Assembly: GCF_005144715.1 (NCBI RefSeq)
Contig: NZ_SWKR01000002.1
Coordinates: forward strand, 1,062,146-1,126,145
DNA: 64,000 nucleotides
Source: Sphingomonas baiyangensis
GTDB taxonomy: Bacteria > Pseudomonadota > Alphaproteobacteria > Sphingomonadales > Sphingomonadaceae
Direction: 5' to 3'
Made by a program: the position numbers and the translations under genes. A model generated the notes under the pieces. That model was not told where the DNA came from, did not search any database, and saw only the letters and a program-made list of their open reading frames with translations. Below, one piece after another: positions 43,307 to 52,230 of this stretch (within the stretch, counting starts at the first letter, position 1; each line of letters begins with the position of its first letter).

Positions 43307-43825
43307 TCAGTCGTCGCGACCCGATATGCGCGCGATCTCGCGCGATACCATCGTCTCGACGATGCGCGGCAGATTGGCGTCGAGCCACTGGCTCAGCATC
43401 GGCCGCAACATCTCGCGCACCAGTCCTTCGAGCGTATCGGCGCCCGTGACCTCGGGCTTCACTACCAGCCGCGACAGCGCATCGAGCTTGCCGCGCGTCG
43501 CCTGTGCGACATGCGCCGAAAGGATCGCCGGATCGTGCGTCATCGTTTCTTCGCGTTCGTGCGCGCGCGGCGCGGTTTCGGGGGCCGGATCGGCTTGCGG
43601 GGCGGGCGCCGGATCGGCCTGCGCGGCAAGCGACTGGTCGAGTTCGAGCACCGCTTCCTCGGTCTCGTCGTCACGCACCGGCAGCGGCTGTGCACGCGGC
43701 GGCTCGGCGGGGCGCGCGATGCGGCGTCCGCGGCCCGGCACCGCCCCGTCGCCTTCCTCGGCGATGATGCGCTTGATCGACGACAGAATGTCTTCCATCG
43801 ACGGCTCCGAACTCAGATCCCCCAT
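43307..43825 (-). CDS. popZ: PopZ-family polar organising protein (DUF2497)
   Basis: Probable cell-pole scaffold. The 172-residue protein has a short N-terminal helix (SMEDILSSIKRIIAEEG). A disordered Pro/Ala/Glu-rich middle follows, about residues 30-95. The C-terminal oligomerisation helices include LEGLVREMLRPMLSQWLDAN and VETMVSREIARI. This three-part layout is that of PopZ in Caulobacter and relatives. It lies 17 nt after the tolC gene on the same strand. Confidence 0.88.
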   Translation of the reverse strand: MGDLSSEPSMEDILSSIKRIIAEEGDGAVPGRGRRIARPAEPPRAQPLPVRDDETEEAVLELDQSLAAQADPAPAPQADPAPETAPRAHEREETMTHDPAILSAHVAQATRGKLDALSRLVVKPEVTGADTLEGLVREMLRPMLSQWLDANLPRIVETMVSREIARISGRDD

Positions 43826-43842
43826 GCCGCCGTGTCCCCTGT

Positions 43843-45354
43843 TCAGCGTGGCGTATTGACGTCACCTGAAGGATTGGCGGGGTCAGTGTCAATCGGGCGT
43901 TGCAGTTCGGGATCAAGCACGCCCGAGACGGCGGGCGTCTGCGCCGGCGTATCGACGGTGCGCGTACCCTGCGGCGTCGGCGCAGGATTGTCCTTCCAGT
44001 CGAGCCACGCCTTGTCGACGCGCTCGTAATTGACCGTCGGATCATAGAGCGCGCCGCCGTCGAGACCCAGATCCTGCGCCTCGGCACGGCCCATCGCCGC
44101 GAGCAGCGCGAAACCGGCGACGTACGCGTTGCGCCGCGCCGTTACGAGATCGACCTGTGCGTTGAGCAGTTCCTGCTCGGCGTTGAGGATTTCGATGATC
44201 GTGCGGTTGCCCACCGAATTCTCGGCGCGCACGCCCTCGAGGCTCAGCCGGTTCGCCGACACCGCGGCTTCCGACGCCTCGATCACGCGCAACGACGACT
44301 GCCACTGCGCGAAGGCGGTGCGCGCATCGGCGATCACCGCACGCTCGGTCGCCGTCACCTGCTCGATCGCGACGCCTTCGCGCGCCTGTGCCTGGCGCAC
44401 CTGCGCGGCGGGCCGTCCGCCCTGATAGAGCGGAACCGTGAAGCCCAACCCCGCCTGCGCGGCGGTGCCCGTCTGCGGCACGCCGCCGATCGTCGCCGAT
44501 TGCAACGTGCCAAGATAGTTGAAGTAGTTGCCGCCGGCGACGACATCGACCTGCGGCATCCGCGCGGCACGCGCGGCACGTGTATCGAGCCGCGCGGCAT
44601 CGCGGTTCTGCTCGGCGGCATCGAGCGCGGGATTGTTGTTGAGCGCCGCCACGACCGCGGCCTGTGGATCGGCGGGCAGGTTGGGCAAGGGCGGCGGCGG
44701 CGCGAGCGGGCCGGGCGCGCTGCCCACCAGCTCGACATAGGCCTCGCGGCTGGCGACGAGCTGCGCTTCGGCGGCACGCAGCTGGCCGACCGCCACGGCG
44801 AGCCGCGCCTCGGACTGCGCCACGTCGGTCCGCGTCACGTCGCCCACTTCGAACCGATCGCTCGACGCGGCGAAATTGACCTCGAGCGCGCGGATATTCT
44901 GCTGGTTGAGCTGGACGATCGCTTCGTCGCGCAGCACGTCGTTATACGCTGCCACGACCTGCGTGAAAAGATTCGCCTCGGCAGTACGCAGGTTCGAGCG
45001 GCCCGCCAGCACGCGCGTCTTGGCGGCGGCGACGGCATTGCGGATGCGCCCGCCGGCATAGATGGGATAGGATGCGTTGAGGTTGGCAGTGAGCGCGCGG
45101 TCGGGCTGGAGGAACGCGTTGCGGCCCTGCACGATGTTCTCGATATAATTGCCTTGCACGCCGAGCTGCGGCAGCGCCTCGGCGCGCGCCAGCGGCACGC
45201 CCTCGTCAGTCGCGCGAAGATTGGCGCGCTCGGCGGCGAGCTGCGGGCTTTCGTTATAGGCGCGCACCAGCGCCTCGCGCAGTGTCTGCGCGTCGGCCGA
45301 AGGGGCGAGCAGGATCAGGCCGGCACTGGCGGCCAGCAACGAAAACCGTTTCAT
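43843..45354 (-). CDS. tolC: TolC-family outer membrane channel protein
   Basis: Outer-membrane exit duct for type I secretion or efflux. The ATG at 45354 begins a signal peptide (RFSLLAASAGLILLAPSADA); a longer frame is unlikely. 503 residues with the duplicated OEP helical repeats (SPQLAAERANLRATDEG; ALDAAEQNRDAARLDTRAAR). The tail after about residue 425 is Pro/Thr/Asp-rich. No ABC or RND pump is adjacent, so it probably serves several pumps. It lies 11 nt after the Pcm-like gene. Confidence 0.93.
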   Translation of the reverse strand: MKRFSLLAASAGLILLAPSADAQTLREALVRAYNESPQLAAERANLRATDEGVPLARAEALPQLGVQGNYIENIVQGRNAFLQPDRALTANLNASYPIYAGGRIRNAVAAAKTRVLAGRSNLRTAEANLFTQVVAAYNDVLRDEAIVQLNQQNIRALEVNFAASSDRFEVGDVTRTDVAQSEARLAVAVGQLRAAEAQLVASREAYVELVGSAPGPLAPPPPLPNLPADPQAAVVAALNNNPALDAAEQNRDAARLDTRAARAARMPQVDVVAGGNYFNYLGTLQSATIGGVPQTGTAAQAGLGFTVPLYQGGRPAAQVRQAQAREGVAIEQVTATERAVIADARTAFAQWQSSLRVIEASEAAVSANRLSLEGVRAENSVGNRTIIEILNAEQELLNAQVDLVTARRNAYVAGFALLAAMGRAEAQDLGLDGGALYDPTVNYERVDKAWLDWKDNPAPTPQGTRTVDTPAQTPAVSGVLDPELQRPIDTDPANPSGDVNTPR

Positions 45355-45365
45355 CGCCAACAATC

Positions 45366-46085
45366 CTAGAAGGTGAAGCGCCGTGGCACCGCAAAGCCCG
45401 GCAGCACCACACAATCGACATCGGCGAAATCGGCGAGCCCGAAGCCGCCGACCGTGCGCTCGCCGGCGGCCAGCCGCGTGACGCCGCGATCGACAAGGCC
45501 CGCCACGATGCGCCCGCCGGGCCGAACCTGTTCGGCAAGCGCCGCGGGCAGCGTCTCGACGGCGCCGTCGATCACCAGCACGTCATAGGGCGCATGATCG
45601 ACGCAGCCCGCTTCGAGCGGACCTTCGACCAGCGTCACCGTCGATGCCTCCTCCAGCGCGGCGCGCGCCTGCGCCACCAGCGCCGCATCGCTCTCGACGG
45701 CGACGACGCGGCGCACCAGCCGCGCGAGCAGCGCCGCCGCATAGCCGCTCGCCGAACCGACGAGCAGCACGCTGTCGCCTGGCGAGAGCCGCGCCTCGGT
45801 AAGCAGACGCCCCGTCGCCAGCGGCGTGTTGAGCCTGCGGCCGTTGCCCAGATCGATCATCGTATCGCGATAGGCGATGCCGCGCATGCCGGCGGGCACG
45901 TAAAGCTCGCGCGGCTCTTCGGCCATCGCGGCGATCACGCGCGTGTCGCTCACCGCACTCGTACGCAGCTGGCTCGCCACCATCGCATGGCGCATCGCTT
46001 CGGCCGAGAGCGGCTGCAACGGGCGCGCATCCAAGGTCGCACCCATCATACGGGAATCGCTGGTCATCGCTTCGCTCATCATCAT
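45366..46085 (-). CDS. protein-L-isoaspartate O-methyltransferase family protein
   Basis: SAM-dependent methyltransferase related to Pcm, which repairs isoaspartyl residues. I choose the ATG at 46085, with AAGG as a ribosome site; ATGs at 46079 and 46067 are alternatives. 239 residues. It has MRHAMVASQLRTSAVSD, AYRDTMIDLGNGR and the SAM loop LLVGSASGYAAALLARL. The expected L-x-I/V-G-x-G-x-G loop is changed to VGSASG, so activity could differ. The divergent region upstream holds tRNA-Cys. Confidence 0.82.
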   Translation of the reverse strand: MMMSEAMTSDSRMMGATLDARPLQPLSAEAMRHAMVASQLRTSAVSDTRVIAAMAEEPRELYVPAGMRGIAYRDTMIDLGNGRRLNTPLATGRLLTEARLSPGDSVLLVGSASGYAAALLARLVRRVVAVESDAALVAQARAALEEASTVTLVEGPLEAGCVDHAPYDVLVIDGAVETLPAALAEQVRPGGRIVAGLVDRGVTRLAAGERTVGGFGLADFADVDCVVLPGFAVPRRFTF

Positions 46086-46205
46086 GCCGCCTTGTTCGCA
46101 CAACTGTCTTACGCATGCAATACACTTGCTGCGAGCTGTGCTTCTATCGCGTGGCGCCATCGTCGCCAAGCGAAGCGTGCATGCCGCTGCGGTGGCAGCG
46201 CGCCA

Positions 46206-46234
46206 TTGACATGCACGCGCCGCCGCCGCATCTG
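46206..46234 (+). promoter_or_regulatory. candidate tRNA-Cys promoter
   Basis: A perfect -35 TTGACA (46206-46211) is followed after 17 bp by a weak -10-like CATCTG (46229-46234). This places the transcript start about 13 nt before the tRNA. The -10 is poor, so confidence is limited. Confidence 0.4.
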
Positions 46235-46253
46235 CCCGGCTCCACCACATCGA

Positions 46254-46327
46254 GGCCCGATGGCGGAGTGGTGACGCAGCGGACTGCAAATCCGTATACG
46301 CCGGTTCGATTCCGGCTCGGGCCTCCA
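46254..46327 (+). tRNA. tRNA-Cys (anticodon GCA)
   Basis: 74 nt with CCA encoded. The acceptor stem GGCCCGA/TCGGGCC pairs over 7 bp, with discriminator T. The D stem is GCG/CGC. The anticodon stem GCGGA/TCCGT has a CTGCAAA loop with anticodon GCA. The T arm is GCCGG-TTCGATT-CCGGC. All four arms fold, and the discriminator U is normal for tRNA-Cys. Confidence 0.95.
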
Positions 46328-46375
46328 TCTTCGCCGCGCAGCGTTGCGCACGCGGCTATCGAGCGAAGGGCTGCC

Positions 46376-47446
46376 GTGCGGATCGCGCTCATCGTCTTGC
46401 GAGTGGTGGCCGCAGCACTCGTCCTTGCGACGCTTTCGAGCACGATCGAATCGAACCAGTGGTGGGTGCGCATCTGGGATTTCCCGCGCGTGCAGCTGCT
46501 GGTGGCGCTTGTGATCGTCGGGCTGCTCGCGGCGTGGCGCGATCGCGCGTTCGGGCGCTGGCTCGCGGCAGGCTGCCTGCTCGCCGCCGGCTGGCAGATG
46601 TGGCGCATCTACCCCTATACGCCGGTCGCGCGCGCCGAAGTGGCGATCGGCGCACATGCCGATATTCCCGCCGATCGCTGCTTCAGCCTGTTGTCGTTCA
46701 ACGTCTATCAGGACAATCGCGACTTCAAGCGCACCGCCGCGCTCATCGATCGCGTCGATCCCGACATTTTGTTGCTGATGGAAACCGACCTGCCCTGGAC
46801 GCAGGCGATGGCGCCGCAGCTTGCGCGCTATCCGCACCGGCTGCTGGCGCCGACCGACAATACCTATGGCATGATCCTGGCCACGCGGCTGCCGATGACC
46901 GGGGGACGTACCGAAATCATCGCCGAGCCCGACACCCCTTCGATGCACGGCACCTTGACCGCCGGCCTGCCCTTCCGCCTGATCGCCCTGCATCCACGGC
47001 CGCCGCATCCCGGTCAGGACACCGAGGAACGCGACGCCGAGATCGCGATCGCCGCGCGCCGCGCCGCGCGCGAGCGGCTGCCGGTGCTCGCGATCGGCGA
47101 TTTCAACGACGTTGCCTGGTCGCACACCTCGCAATTGTTCAAGCGGATCGGCGGCTATCTCGATCCGCGCATCGGGCGCGGCCCCTTCGCCACCTTCCCC
47201 GCCGACTATCCGTTCCTGCGCTGGCCGCTCGACCATATCTTCATCACACCCGAGTTCGCGGTGCGATCGATGGCCGTCCTCGAGAATGTGGGATCGGACC
47301 ATCTGCCGGTGCACGCCGAGCTGTGCATCACGCCCGGCAACACCGGCAATGCGGCGCCCGAGGCGGTCACGCGCGAGGATCGCCGCGACACGCAGGAGGT
47401 GCTCGACGACTATGCCGTCGACACGCGCGAGGAGGCGCAGGACTAA
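46376..47446 (+). CDS. endonuclease/exonuclease/phosphatase family membrane protein
   Basis: A 356-residue protein from a GTG at 46376, preceded by GAAGGG. Three hydrophobic helices lie in the first ~100 residues. An EEP-fold catalytic domain follows with LLSFNVYQDNR, ILLLMETD (metal Glu), AIGDFNDVAWS and GSDHLPVHAEL (catalytic Asp-His). The topology suggests a membrane-anchored nuclease or phosphodiesterase, probably facing the periplasm. Substrate unknown. The longer upstream frame runs through the tRNA and is not coding. Confidence 0.87.
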   Translation: MRIALIVLRVVAAALVLATLSSTIESNQWWVRIWDFPRVQLLVALVIVGLLAAWRDRAFGRWLAAGCLLAAGWQMWRIYPYTPVARAEVAIGAHADIPADRCFSLLSFNVYQDNRDFKRTAALIDRVDPDILLLMETDLPWTQAMAPQLARYPHRLLAPTDNTYGMILATRLPMTGGRTEIIAEPDTPSMHGTLTAGLPFRLIALHPRPPHPGQDTEERDAEIAIAARRAARERLPVLAIGDFNDVAWSHTSQLFKRIGGYLDPRIGRGPFATFPADYPFLRWPLDHIFITPEFAVRSMAVLENVGSDHLPVHAELCITPGNTGNAAPEAVTREDRRDTQEVLDDYAVDTREEAQD

Positions 47447-47584
47447 TACTTTCGCGCTATGTTGCGCTTCAGTCACGACGAGCGGAGATTGACGAAGCGT
47501 CGGCAAGCGCTCGCGTTATTCCGGAACCGAAATCGACTCGCCCGTGTTATGATCGATGAACCTCATCGAAAGGGGGATATCGAC

Positions 47585-47815
47585 ATGGGCTTCGCACATT
47601 CGTTCCGACCCGCCGAGCATGGCTATCGCATCGCCTACCGGCTTCAGGAAACCAACCATTGCCCCGGCTGCGGGCGCTCGCACTGGCATGTCGGACGGAT
47701 GACCGCCGAATGCGCCTATTGCGCGACGGCACTGCCGATCCGCACCAACCAGACGATGGGCGAAGGGCTGTTCCGCTCGATGCCTGTACGCACGCCCGCG
47801 ACGCTCGCGGCCTGA
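47585..47815 (+). CDS. small zinc-ribbon protein, 76 residues
   Basis: The ATG at 47585 has a strong AAAGGGGGA ribosome site. Two CxxC pairs, CPGC (residues 27-30) and CAYC (44-47), form a probable zinc ribbon with a conserved GRSHWHVGR between them. The C-terminus is short and polar. I believe such proteins recur in sphingomonads, but no function is known to me. The spacer upstream has a GGAACC motif at 47525 that could belong to a stress promoter. Confidence 0.72.
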   Translation: MGFAHSFRPAEHGYRIAYRLQETNHCPGCGRSHWHVGRMTAECAYCATALPIRTNQTMGEGLFRSMPVRTPATLAA

Positions 47816-47852
47816 TTGACGGCGCCGCCGGTGCGGGGCACGCCGCACCGGC

Positions 47853-49459
47853 ATGGCACGCTATGACGCGATCCTGATCGGCGCGGGGCATAACGGCCTC
47901 GTCTGTGCATTTTATCTCGCGCGCGCGGGCCTGCGCGTGAAGATGCTCGAACGGCGCCCCGTGGTCGGCGGCGCGGCAGTGACCGAGACCTTCCATCCCG
48001 GCTTCCGCAACTCGACCGCGAGCTATACCGTAAGCCTGCTGCAACCGCGCGTGATCGCCGACATGCAGCTCGCGCGGCATGGCTATCGCGTCGTCCCGCG
48101 ACCGCTCGCCAACTTCCTGCCGCTGCCCGATGGCCGCCACCTGATATCGGGCGGCGGCATGGCCGCGACGCAGGCGCAGTTCGCCAAATTCTCCGCGCGC
48201 GATGCCGAGCGCCTGCCTGCCTATGCCGACGCGCTCGACCGCGTCGCCGGCGTTCTGCGCGACCTGGCACTGCGCACGCCCCCCGGCACCACCTCGCTGA
48301 TCGAGGCGCTTTCTACCGCGCGGCGAATCGGCAAGCTCGATCGCGCTGCGCAGCGCGACGCCATCGCGCTGTTCACGCGTAGCGCGCGCGAGTTCCTGAC
48401 GCCCTGGTTCGAAAGCGATGCCGTGCAGGCGCTGTTCGGGTTCGACGCGGTGGTCGGCAACCATGCCGGGCCGGACACACCCGGCAGCGCCTATGTGCTG
48501 CTGCACCATGTGTTCGGCGAGGTGAACGGCGTGCGCGGTGCGTGGGGTCATGCGATCGGTGGCATGGGCGCGATCACGCAGGCGATGGCCGCCGCCTGCC
48601 GCGAGGCCGGCGTCGAGATCGAGGTCGAAGCGCCCGTCGAGCGCGTGCTGGTCGATGGCAGGCGCGTCGCCGGCGTGCGGCTGGCCGACGGGCGCGAACT
48701 GGCAGCGAAACGCGTGATCGCCAATGTCGGGCCGAAGCTGCTGTTCGGCGCGATGATCGACGCGGCCGATCTTGATGCCGATTTCCGCCAGCGGATCGCA
48801 AGTTACGCCGCAGGCTCGGGTACGTTGCGCATGAACGTGGCGCTGAGCGCGTTGTCGCGCTTCGCCGCGCTGCCCGAGGCGGGGCCACATCTGGGCGCCG
48901 GCATCATCATGGCGCCGAGCCTCGACTATATGGAGCGCGCCTTCGCCGATTCGAAGGCGCTCGGCTGGTCGCGCGCGCCGATCGTCGAGATGCTCATCCC
49001 CTCGACGATCGACGACAGCCTTGCCCCGCCGGGCGCGCATGTCGCCAGCCTGTTCTGCCAGCAGTTCAACTCCGAGCTGCCCGATGGCCGAAGCTGGGAC
49101 GAGTGCCGCGAGGCCGCCGCCGATACGGTGTTCGACACGGTCGAGGCCATGCGCCGGGCTTCAAGGCGAGCGTGATCGCGCGGCAGATCCACTCGCCGCT
49201 CGACCTTGAGCGCAAGTTCGGGCTGGCGGGCGGCGATATCTTCCACGGCCGCATGTCGCTCGACCAGCTTTGGGCGGCACGGCCGGTGTGGGGCGCGGGG
49301 CAGTATCGGATGCCGATCGGCGGCCTCTATCTGTGCGGCGCGGGCGCGCATCCGGGCGGCGGCGTGACGGGGGCGCCAGGCTACAATGCGGCACGCGCGG
49401 TGCTCAAGGATCGGGGCTTGTTGGCGCGGCTCGGCTCGCGTTGGGGTCAGGACCCATAA
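47853..49459 (+). pseudogene. FAD-dependent NAD(P)-binding oxidoreductase (phytoene dehydrogenase-like), frameshifted
   Basis: The first 430 codons encode a dinucleotide-binding protein (LIGAGHNGLVCAFYLARAGL, then VVGGAAVTE) of the phytoene-desaturase/PYROXD2 superfamily. At about 49149-49156 homology leaves frame 3 and continues in frame 2 with [20 protein letters not shown] and the C-terminal FAD motif [18 protein letters not shown]. One added base (ATG GCG CCG GGC) would restore a single protein. It ends at TAA 49457-49459, inside the terminal repeat of the adjacent element (last codons GQDP). Sequencing error or real mutation. Confidence 0.8.
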
Positions 49460-49750
49460 CTGGCAATGGCCGTGATCGCCCGTGGAGCGCCGCCGACGAG
49501 GAGCGCGGCGCAGTCGCGTAGCTGACGCTACGCGCAAGCAAGCGACGACGCTCGGCGGCGCTCCACGCGCGACCGCTAAAGCGGCGGGCCGCTTTCGGAG
49601 CCGCGCGGCGTCGGGGCACCCCGCAGAGTACTACTTTGCGGGGACCCCGTCGCGTGTCGATCACGATGCGATGGCATCGCTCTCTCCTTGCTCCTACCCG
49701 GCGCCAAAATCGGCTCCGTCACGACCGTTGCCAGTTATGGGTCCTGACCC
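49444..49750. repeat. 307-bp structured element with terminal inverted repeats
   Basis: The ends 49444-49476 and 49718-49750 are 33-bp inverted repeats with 30 matches, 23 of them contiguous (starting GGGTCAGGACCCATAACTGG). Inside are perfect stems: 49481-49496 with 49552-49567 (16 bp), 49515-49522 with 49527-49534 (loop TGAC), 49578-49585 with 49588-49595, and 49668-49673 with 49675-49680. A C/G-rich hairpin spans about 49611-49650. No convincing protein is encoded. It fills the 303-bp gap before cysS and looks like a MITE or structured RNA. Confidence 0.85.
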
Positions 49751-49762
49751 TAGGGCGGCGGC

Positions 49763-51202
49763 ATGACCGGTGCCCCTCTCCGCCTCTACAATTCGCTCAC
49801 CCGCAGCATCGAGCCGTTCGCGCCGATCGATCCGGCCGAAGTGCGCGTCTACACCTGCGGGCCGACGGTCTATAACTATCAGCATATCGGCAACATGCGC
49901 GCCTTCCTGTTCGCCGACACGCTGGGCCGCGTGCTGCGGTGGAAGGGCCATGGGCTGCGCCATATCATCAACATTACCGATGTCGGCCACCTGACCAGCG
50001 ATGCCGATGCCGGCGACGACAAGATGGAGCGCGCCGCCGCCGAGCAGGCGAAATCGATCTGGGATATCGCCGCGCACTATACCGAGGCCTTCAAGCGCGA
50101 CGTCGCGCGGCTCAACATCACGCCGCCCGCCGAATGGACGGTCGCCACGGATTACGTGCCGCAGATGATCGCCTTTGCCGAAGCGATCGCCGACCGCCAC
50201 TGCTACCGGCTCGACAGTGGCCTGTATTTCGATGTGTCGACGGTACCCGATTATGGCCGGCTTGCGCGCGCCGCCACCGATACCGGCGAAAGCCGCATCG
50301 ATCCGGTGAGCGGCAAGCGCAACCCGCAGGACTTCGCGATCTGGCGCACATCGCCGCCGGGCGAGCAGCGCCAGATGGAATGGGATTCGCCCTGGGGGCG
50401 CGGTGCGCCGGGCTGGCATCTCGAATGCTCGGTGATGAGTCATGCGCAGCTGGGCCACCCGTTCGACATCCACACCGGCGGCATCGACCATCGCGAAATC
50501 CACCACCCCAACGAGATCGCACAGAACCAGGCGTTCTGCGGCTGTGCAGATGCGCAGCCGGGCTTCACCGGCGCGTTGATGTGGATGCACAACAACTTCC
50601 TGGTAGACCGCGGCGGAAAGATGTCGAAATCGGCGGGTGGATTCCTGACGTTGCAGACGCTGGTCGATCGCGGCATCCACCCGCTTGCCTATCGGCTGAT
50701 GTGCCTGAGCGCGCATTATCGCAGCGAACTCGAGTTCAGCTGGGAAGGCGTGATTTCCGCGCAGACGCGGCTGAAGCGGCTGGTGAAAAGCGTCGAGAAG
50801 CTGCGTGCGGCTCCCGACAAGCCCTCGCGCGGCGATGCGGGGCCCTATCGCGCGGCCTTCGATGCCGCGCTGGCCGACGATCTCAACACGCCGCGCGCCC
50901 TCCCGGTGCTCGACGCGCTGCTCGCCGACAAAGCGCTTTCGCCCGCCGACCGGCTTGCCAGGATGGAGGCCTTCGACGCGGTGCTGGGCCTGCAACTTGG
51001 CACCATCACTCGCGCCGATCTGCGCGTGACACCCGCCGATGCCGGTATCGCGCCCGACGCGATCGAAGCCCGCCTCGGCGATCGCCGTACCGCGCGTGCC
51101 GAAAAGGACTTCGCGCGTTCCGACGCGATCCGCGACGAACTCACGGCGGCAGGGGTTGACGTCATGGACGGCGATCCGCTGGGGTGGGACTGGCGGCTCT
51201 AG
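49763..51202 (+). CDS. cysS: cysteinyl-tRNA synthetase
   Basis: Charges tRNA-Cys; 479 residues, class Ia. The HIGH-type motif is HIGN at 41-44, preceded by zinc ligand Cys32 (YTCGPTVYN). Further zinc ligands lie in HLECSVM and the GGIDHREIHHPNE stretch. KMSKS is in DRGGKMSKSAGG. The C-terminal DALR-like helical domain ends at GWDWRL. The start is 12 nt after the structured repeat, so that element is probably in its 5' leader or promoter zone. Confidence 0.98.
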   Translation: MTGAPLRLYNSLTRSIEPFAPIDPAEVRVYTCGPTVYNYQHIGNMRAFLFADTLGRVLRWKGHGLRHIINITDVGHLTSDADAGDDKMERAAAEQAKSIWDIAAHYTEAFKRDVARLNITPPAEWTVATDYVPQMIAFAEAIADRHCYRLDSGLYFDVSTVPDYGRLARAATDTGESRIDPVSGKRNPQDFAIWRTSPPGEQRQMEWDSPWGRGAPGWHLECSVMSHAQLGHPFDIHTGGIDHREIHHPNEIAQNQAFCGCADAQPGFTGALMWMHNNFLVDRGGKMSKSAGGFLTLQTLVDRGIHPLAYRLMCLSAHYRSELEFSWEGVISAQTRLKRLVKSVEKLRAAPDKPSRGDAGPYRAAFDAALADDLNTPRALPVLDALLADKALSPADRLARMEAFDAVLGLQLGTITRADLRVTPADAGIAPDAIEARLGDRRTARAEKDFARSDAIRDELTAAGVDVMDGDPLGWDWRL

Positions 51203-51242
51203 CCGGCGTTGCGCGGGCGCCATGGTCGGCTAGATTGCGCCG

Positions 51243-52178
51243 ATGAAAGCCGTCCTCCCCGCGCTCGCCCGTCCGCTGCTCGAGCCGCATCTCCCCGCCG
51301 ATCTCGCGGTGCACTGGTTCACCAGCCGCGAGGATGCCGAAGCGGCGATCGGCGATGCCGACATCGGCTGGGTCGACCTCCAAAGCGCCGTTGATTCGGC
51401 GGCGATCGCCGCCAGAGGCGAGCGGTTGCGCTGGCTGTTCACGCTGCGCGCGGGCATCGACGACTATGATCTCGCACAACTCGCTGCGCGCGGCACGGTG
51501 CTGACCAACGGCACCGGCATCAATGCCGTCGCGGTGGCCGAATATGCCGTGCTCGGCATCCTCGCCGCGGCCAAGCGCTATGACGAGGTGGTGCGCCTCG
51601 CCGACCGGCAGGCATGGCCCACCGCCGCGCCGGGCACGACCGAACTCGCGGGCAGCAGCGCGCTGATCGTGGGATACGGCACCATCGGCCGGCTGATCGG
51701 CGCGAGACTGGCGGCATTCGACGTCGCCGTCACCGGCGTCACGCGCAGCGGCCGCGATGGCAGCCTGCGTCCCGACGCGTGGAAATCGCGGCTTGGCGCG
51801 TTCGACTGGGTCATCTTGGCCGCGCCTTCGACCGCCGAGACCGAGGCGCTGGTCGGTGCGGCCGAGTTCATGGCGATGAAGCCGAGCGCATGGCTCGTGA
51901 ACATCGCGCGAGGCGGCATGGTCGACCAGCCGGCGCTGATCGAGGCGCTGGCGAAACGCCGCATCGCCGGCGCGTTCCTCGATACCGTAGATCCCGAGCC
52001 GCTGCCGCCCGGCGATCCGTTGTGGACTGCGCCCAACACGCTGCATTCGATGCATCTTTCGGGCCGCAGCCAGTCGCGGATGTTCCAGCGCGCGGCAGCG
52101 CTATTCCTCGAGAACTTCGCGGCGTTCCAACGCGGCGAAGCCATGCGCAACGTCGTCGATCCACAACGCGGCTACTAA
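51243..52178 (+). CDS. D-isomer-specific 2-hydroxyacid dehydrogenase family protein
   Basis: NAD(P)-dependent 2-hydroxyacid dehydrogenase, 311 residues. The Rossmann motif GYGTIGRLIGARL lies near residue 142. The substrate arginine is in NIARGGMVD. The late segment LDTVDPEPLPPGDPLW with HLSG supplies the acidic residue and histidine. The N-terminal domain is short, as in the glyoxylate/phosphonate-like subgroup. Substrate unknown. It ends just before the promoter region of the HTH-DAHP synthase gene. Confidence 0.9.
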   Translation: MKAVLPALARPLLEPHLPADLAVHWFTSREDAEAAIGDADIGWVDLQSAVDSAAIAARGERLRWLFTLRAGIDDYDLAQLAARGTVLTNGTGINAVAVAEYAVLGILAAAKRYDEVVRLADRQAWPTAAPGTTELAGSSALIVGYGTIGRLIGARLAAFDVAVTGVTRSGRDGSLRPDAWKSRLGAFDWVILAAPSTAETEALVGAAEFMAMKPSAWLVNIARGGMVDQPALIEALAKRRIAGAFLDTVDPEPLPPGDPLWTAPNTLHSMHLSGRSQSRMFQRAAALFLENFAAFQRGEAMRNVVDPQRGY

Positions 52179-52230
52179 CCCCAATGGGGATAATGGTTGA
52201 CCCGTAACCCAAAGCGGGTAAACGCGGCGC
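52179..52230 (+). promoter_or_regulatory. promoter/operator region of the HTH-DAHP synthase gene
   Basis: It contains CCCCAATGGGG (52179-52189), a perfect palindrome, and ACCCG-N10-CGGGT (52200-52219). A -35-like TTGACC (52197-52202) and a -10-like TAAACG (52219-52224) have 16-bp spacing. The start would fall at or next to the ATG at 52231, suggesting a leaderless mRNA. The HTH domain of the gene product is an obvious candidate to bind here, but that is inference. Confidence 0.4.

Noticed and set aside
46115..46375. N-terminal extension of the EEP gene through tRNA-Cys
   Set aside because: It would translate the tRNA; the GTG at 46376 with a ribosome site starts the first membrane helix.
49482..49766. 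Short open frames inside the structured repeat
   Set aside because: They follow the hairpin arms, have no start site of quality and no domain.
46254..51202. tRNA-Cys and cysS in one locus as a functional unit
   Set aside because: They are 3.4 kb apart, separated by unrelated genes; probably coincidence.
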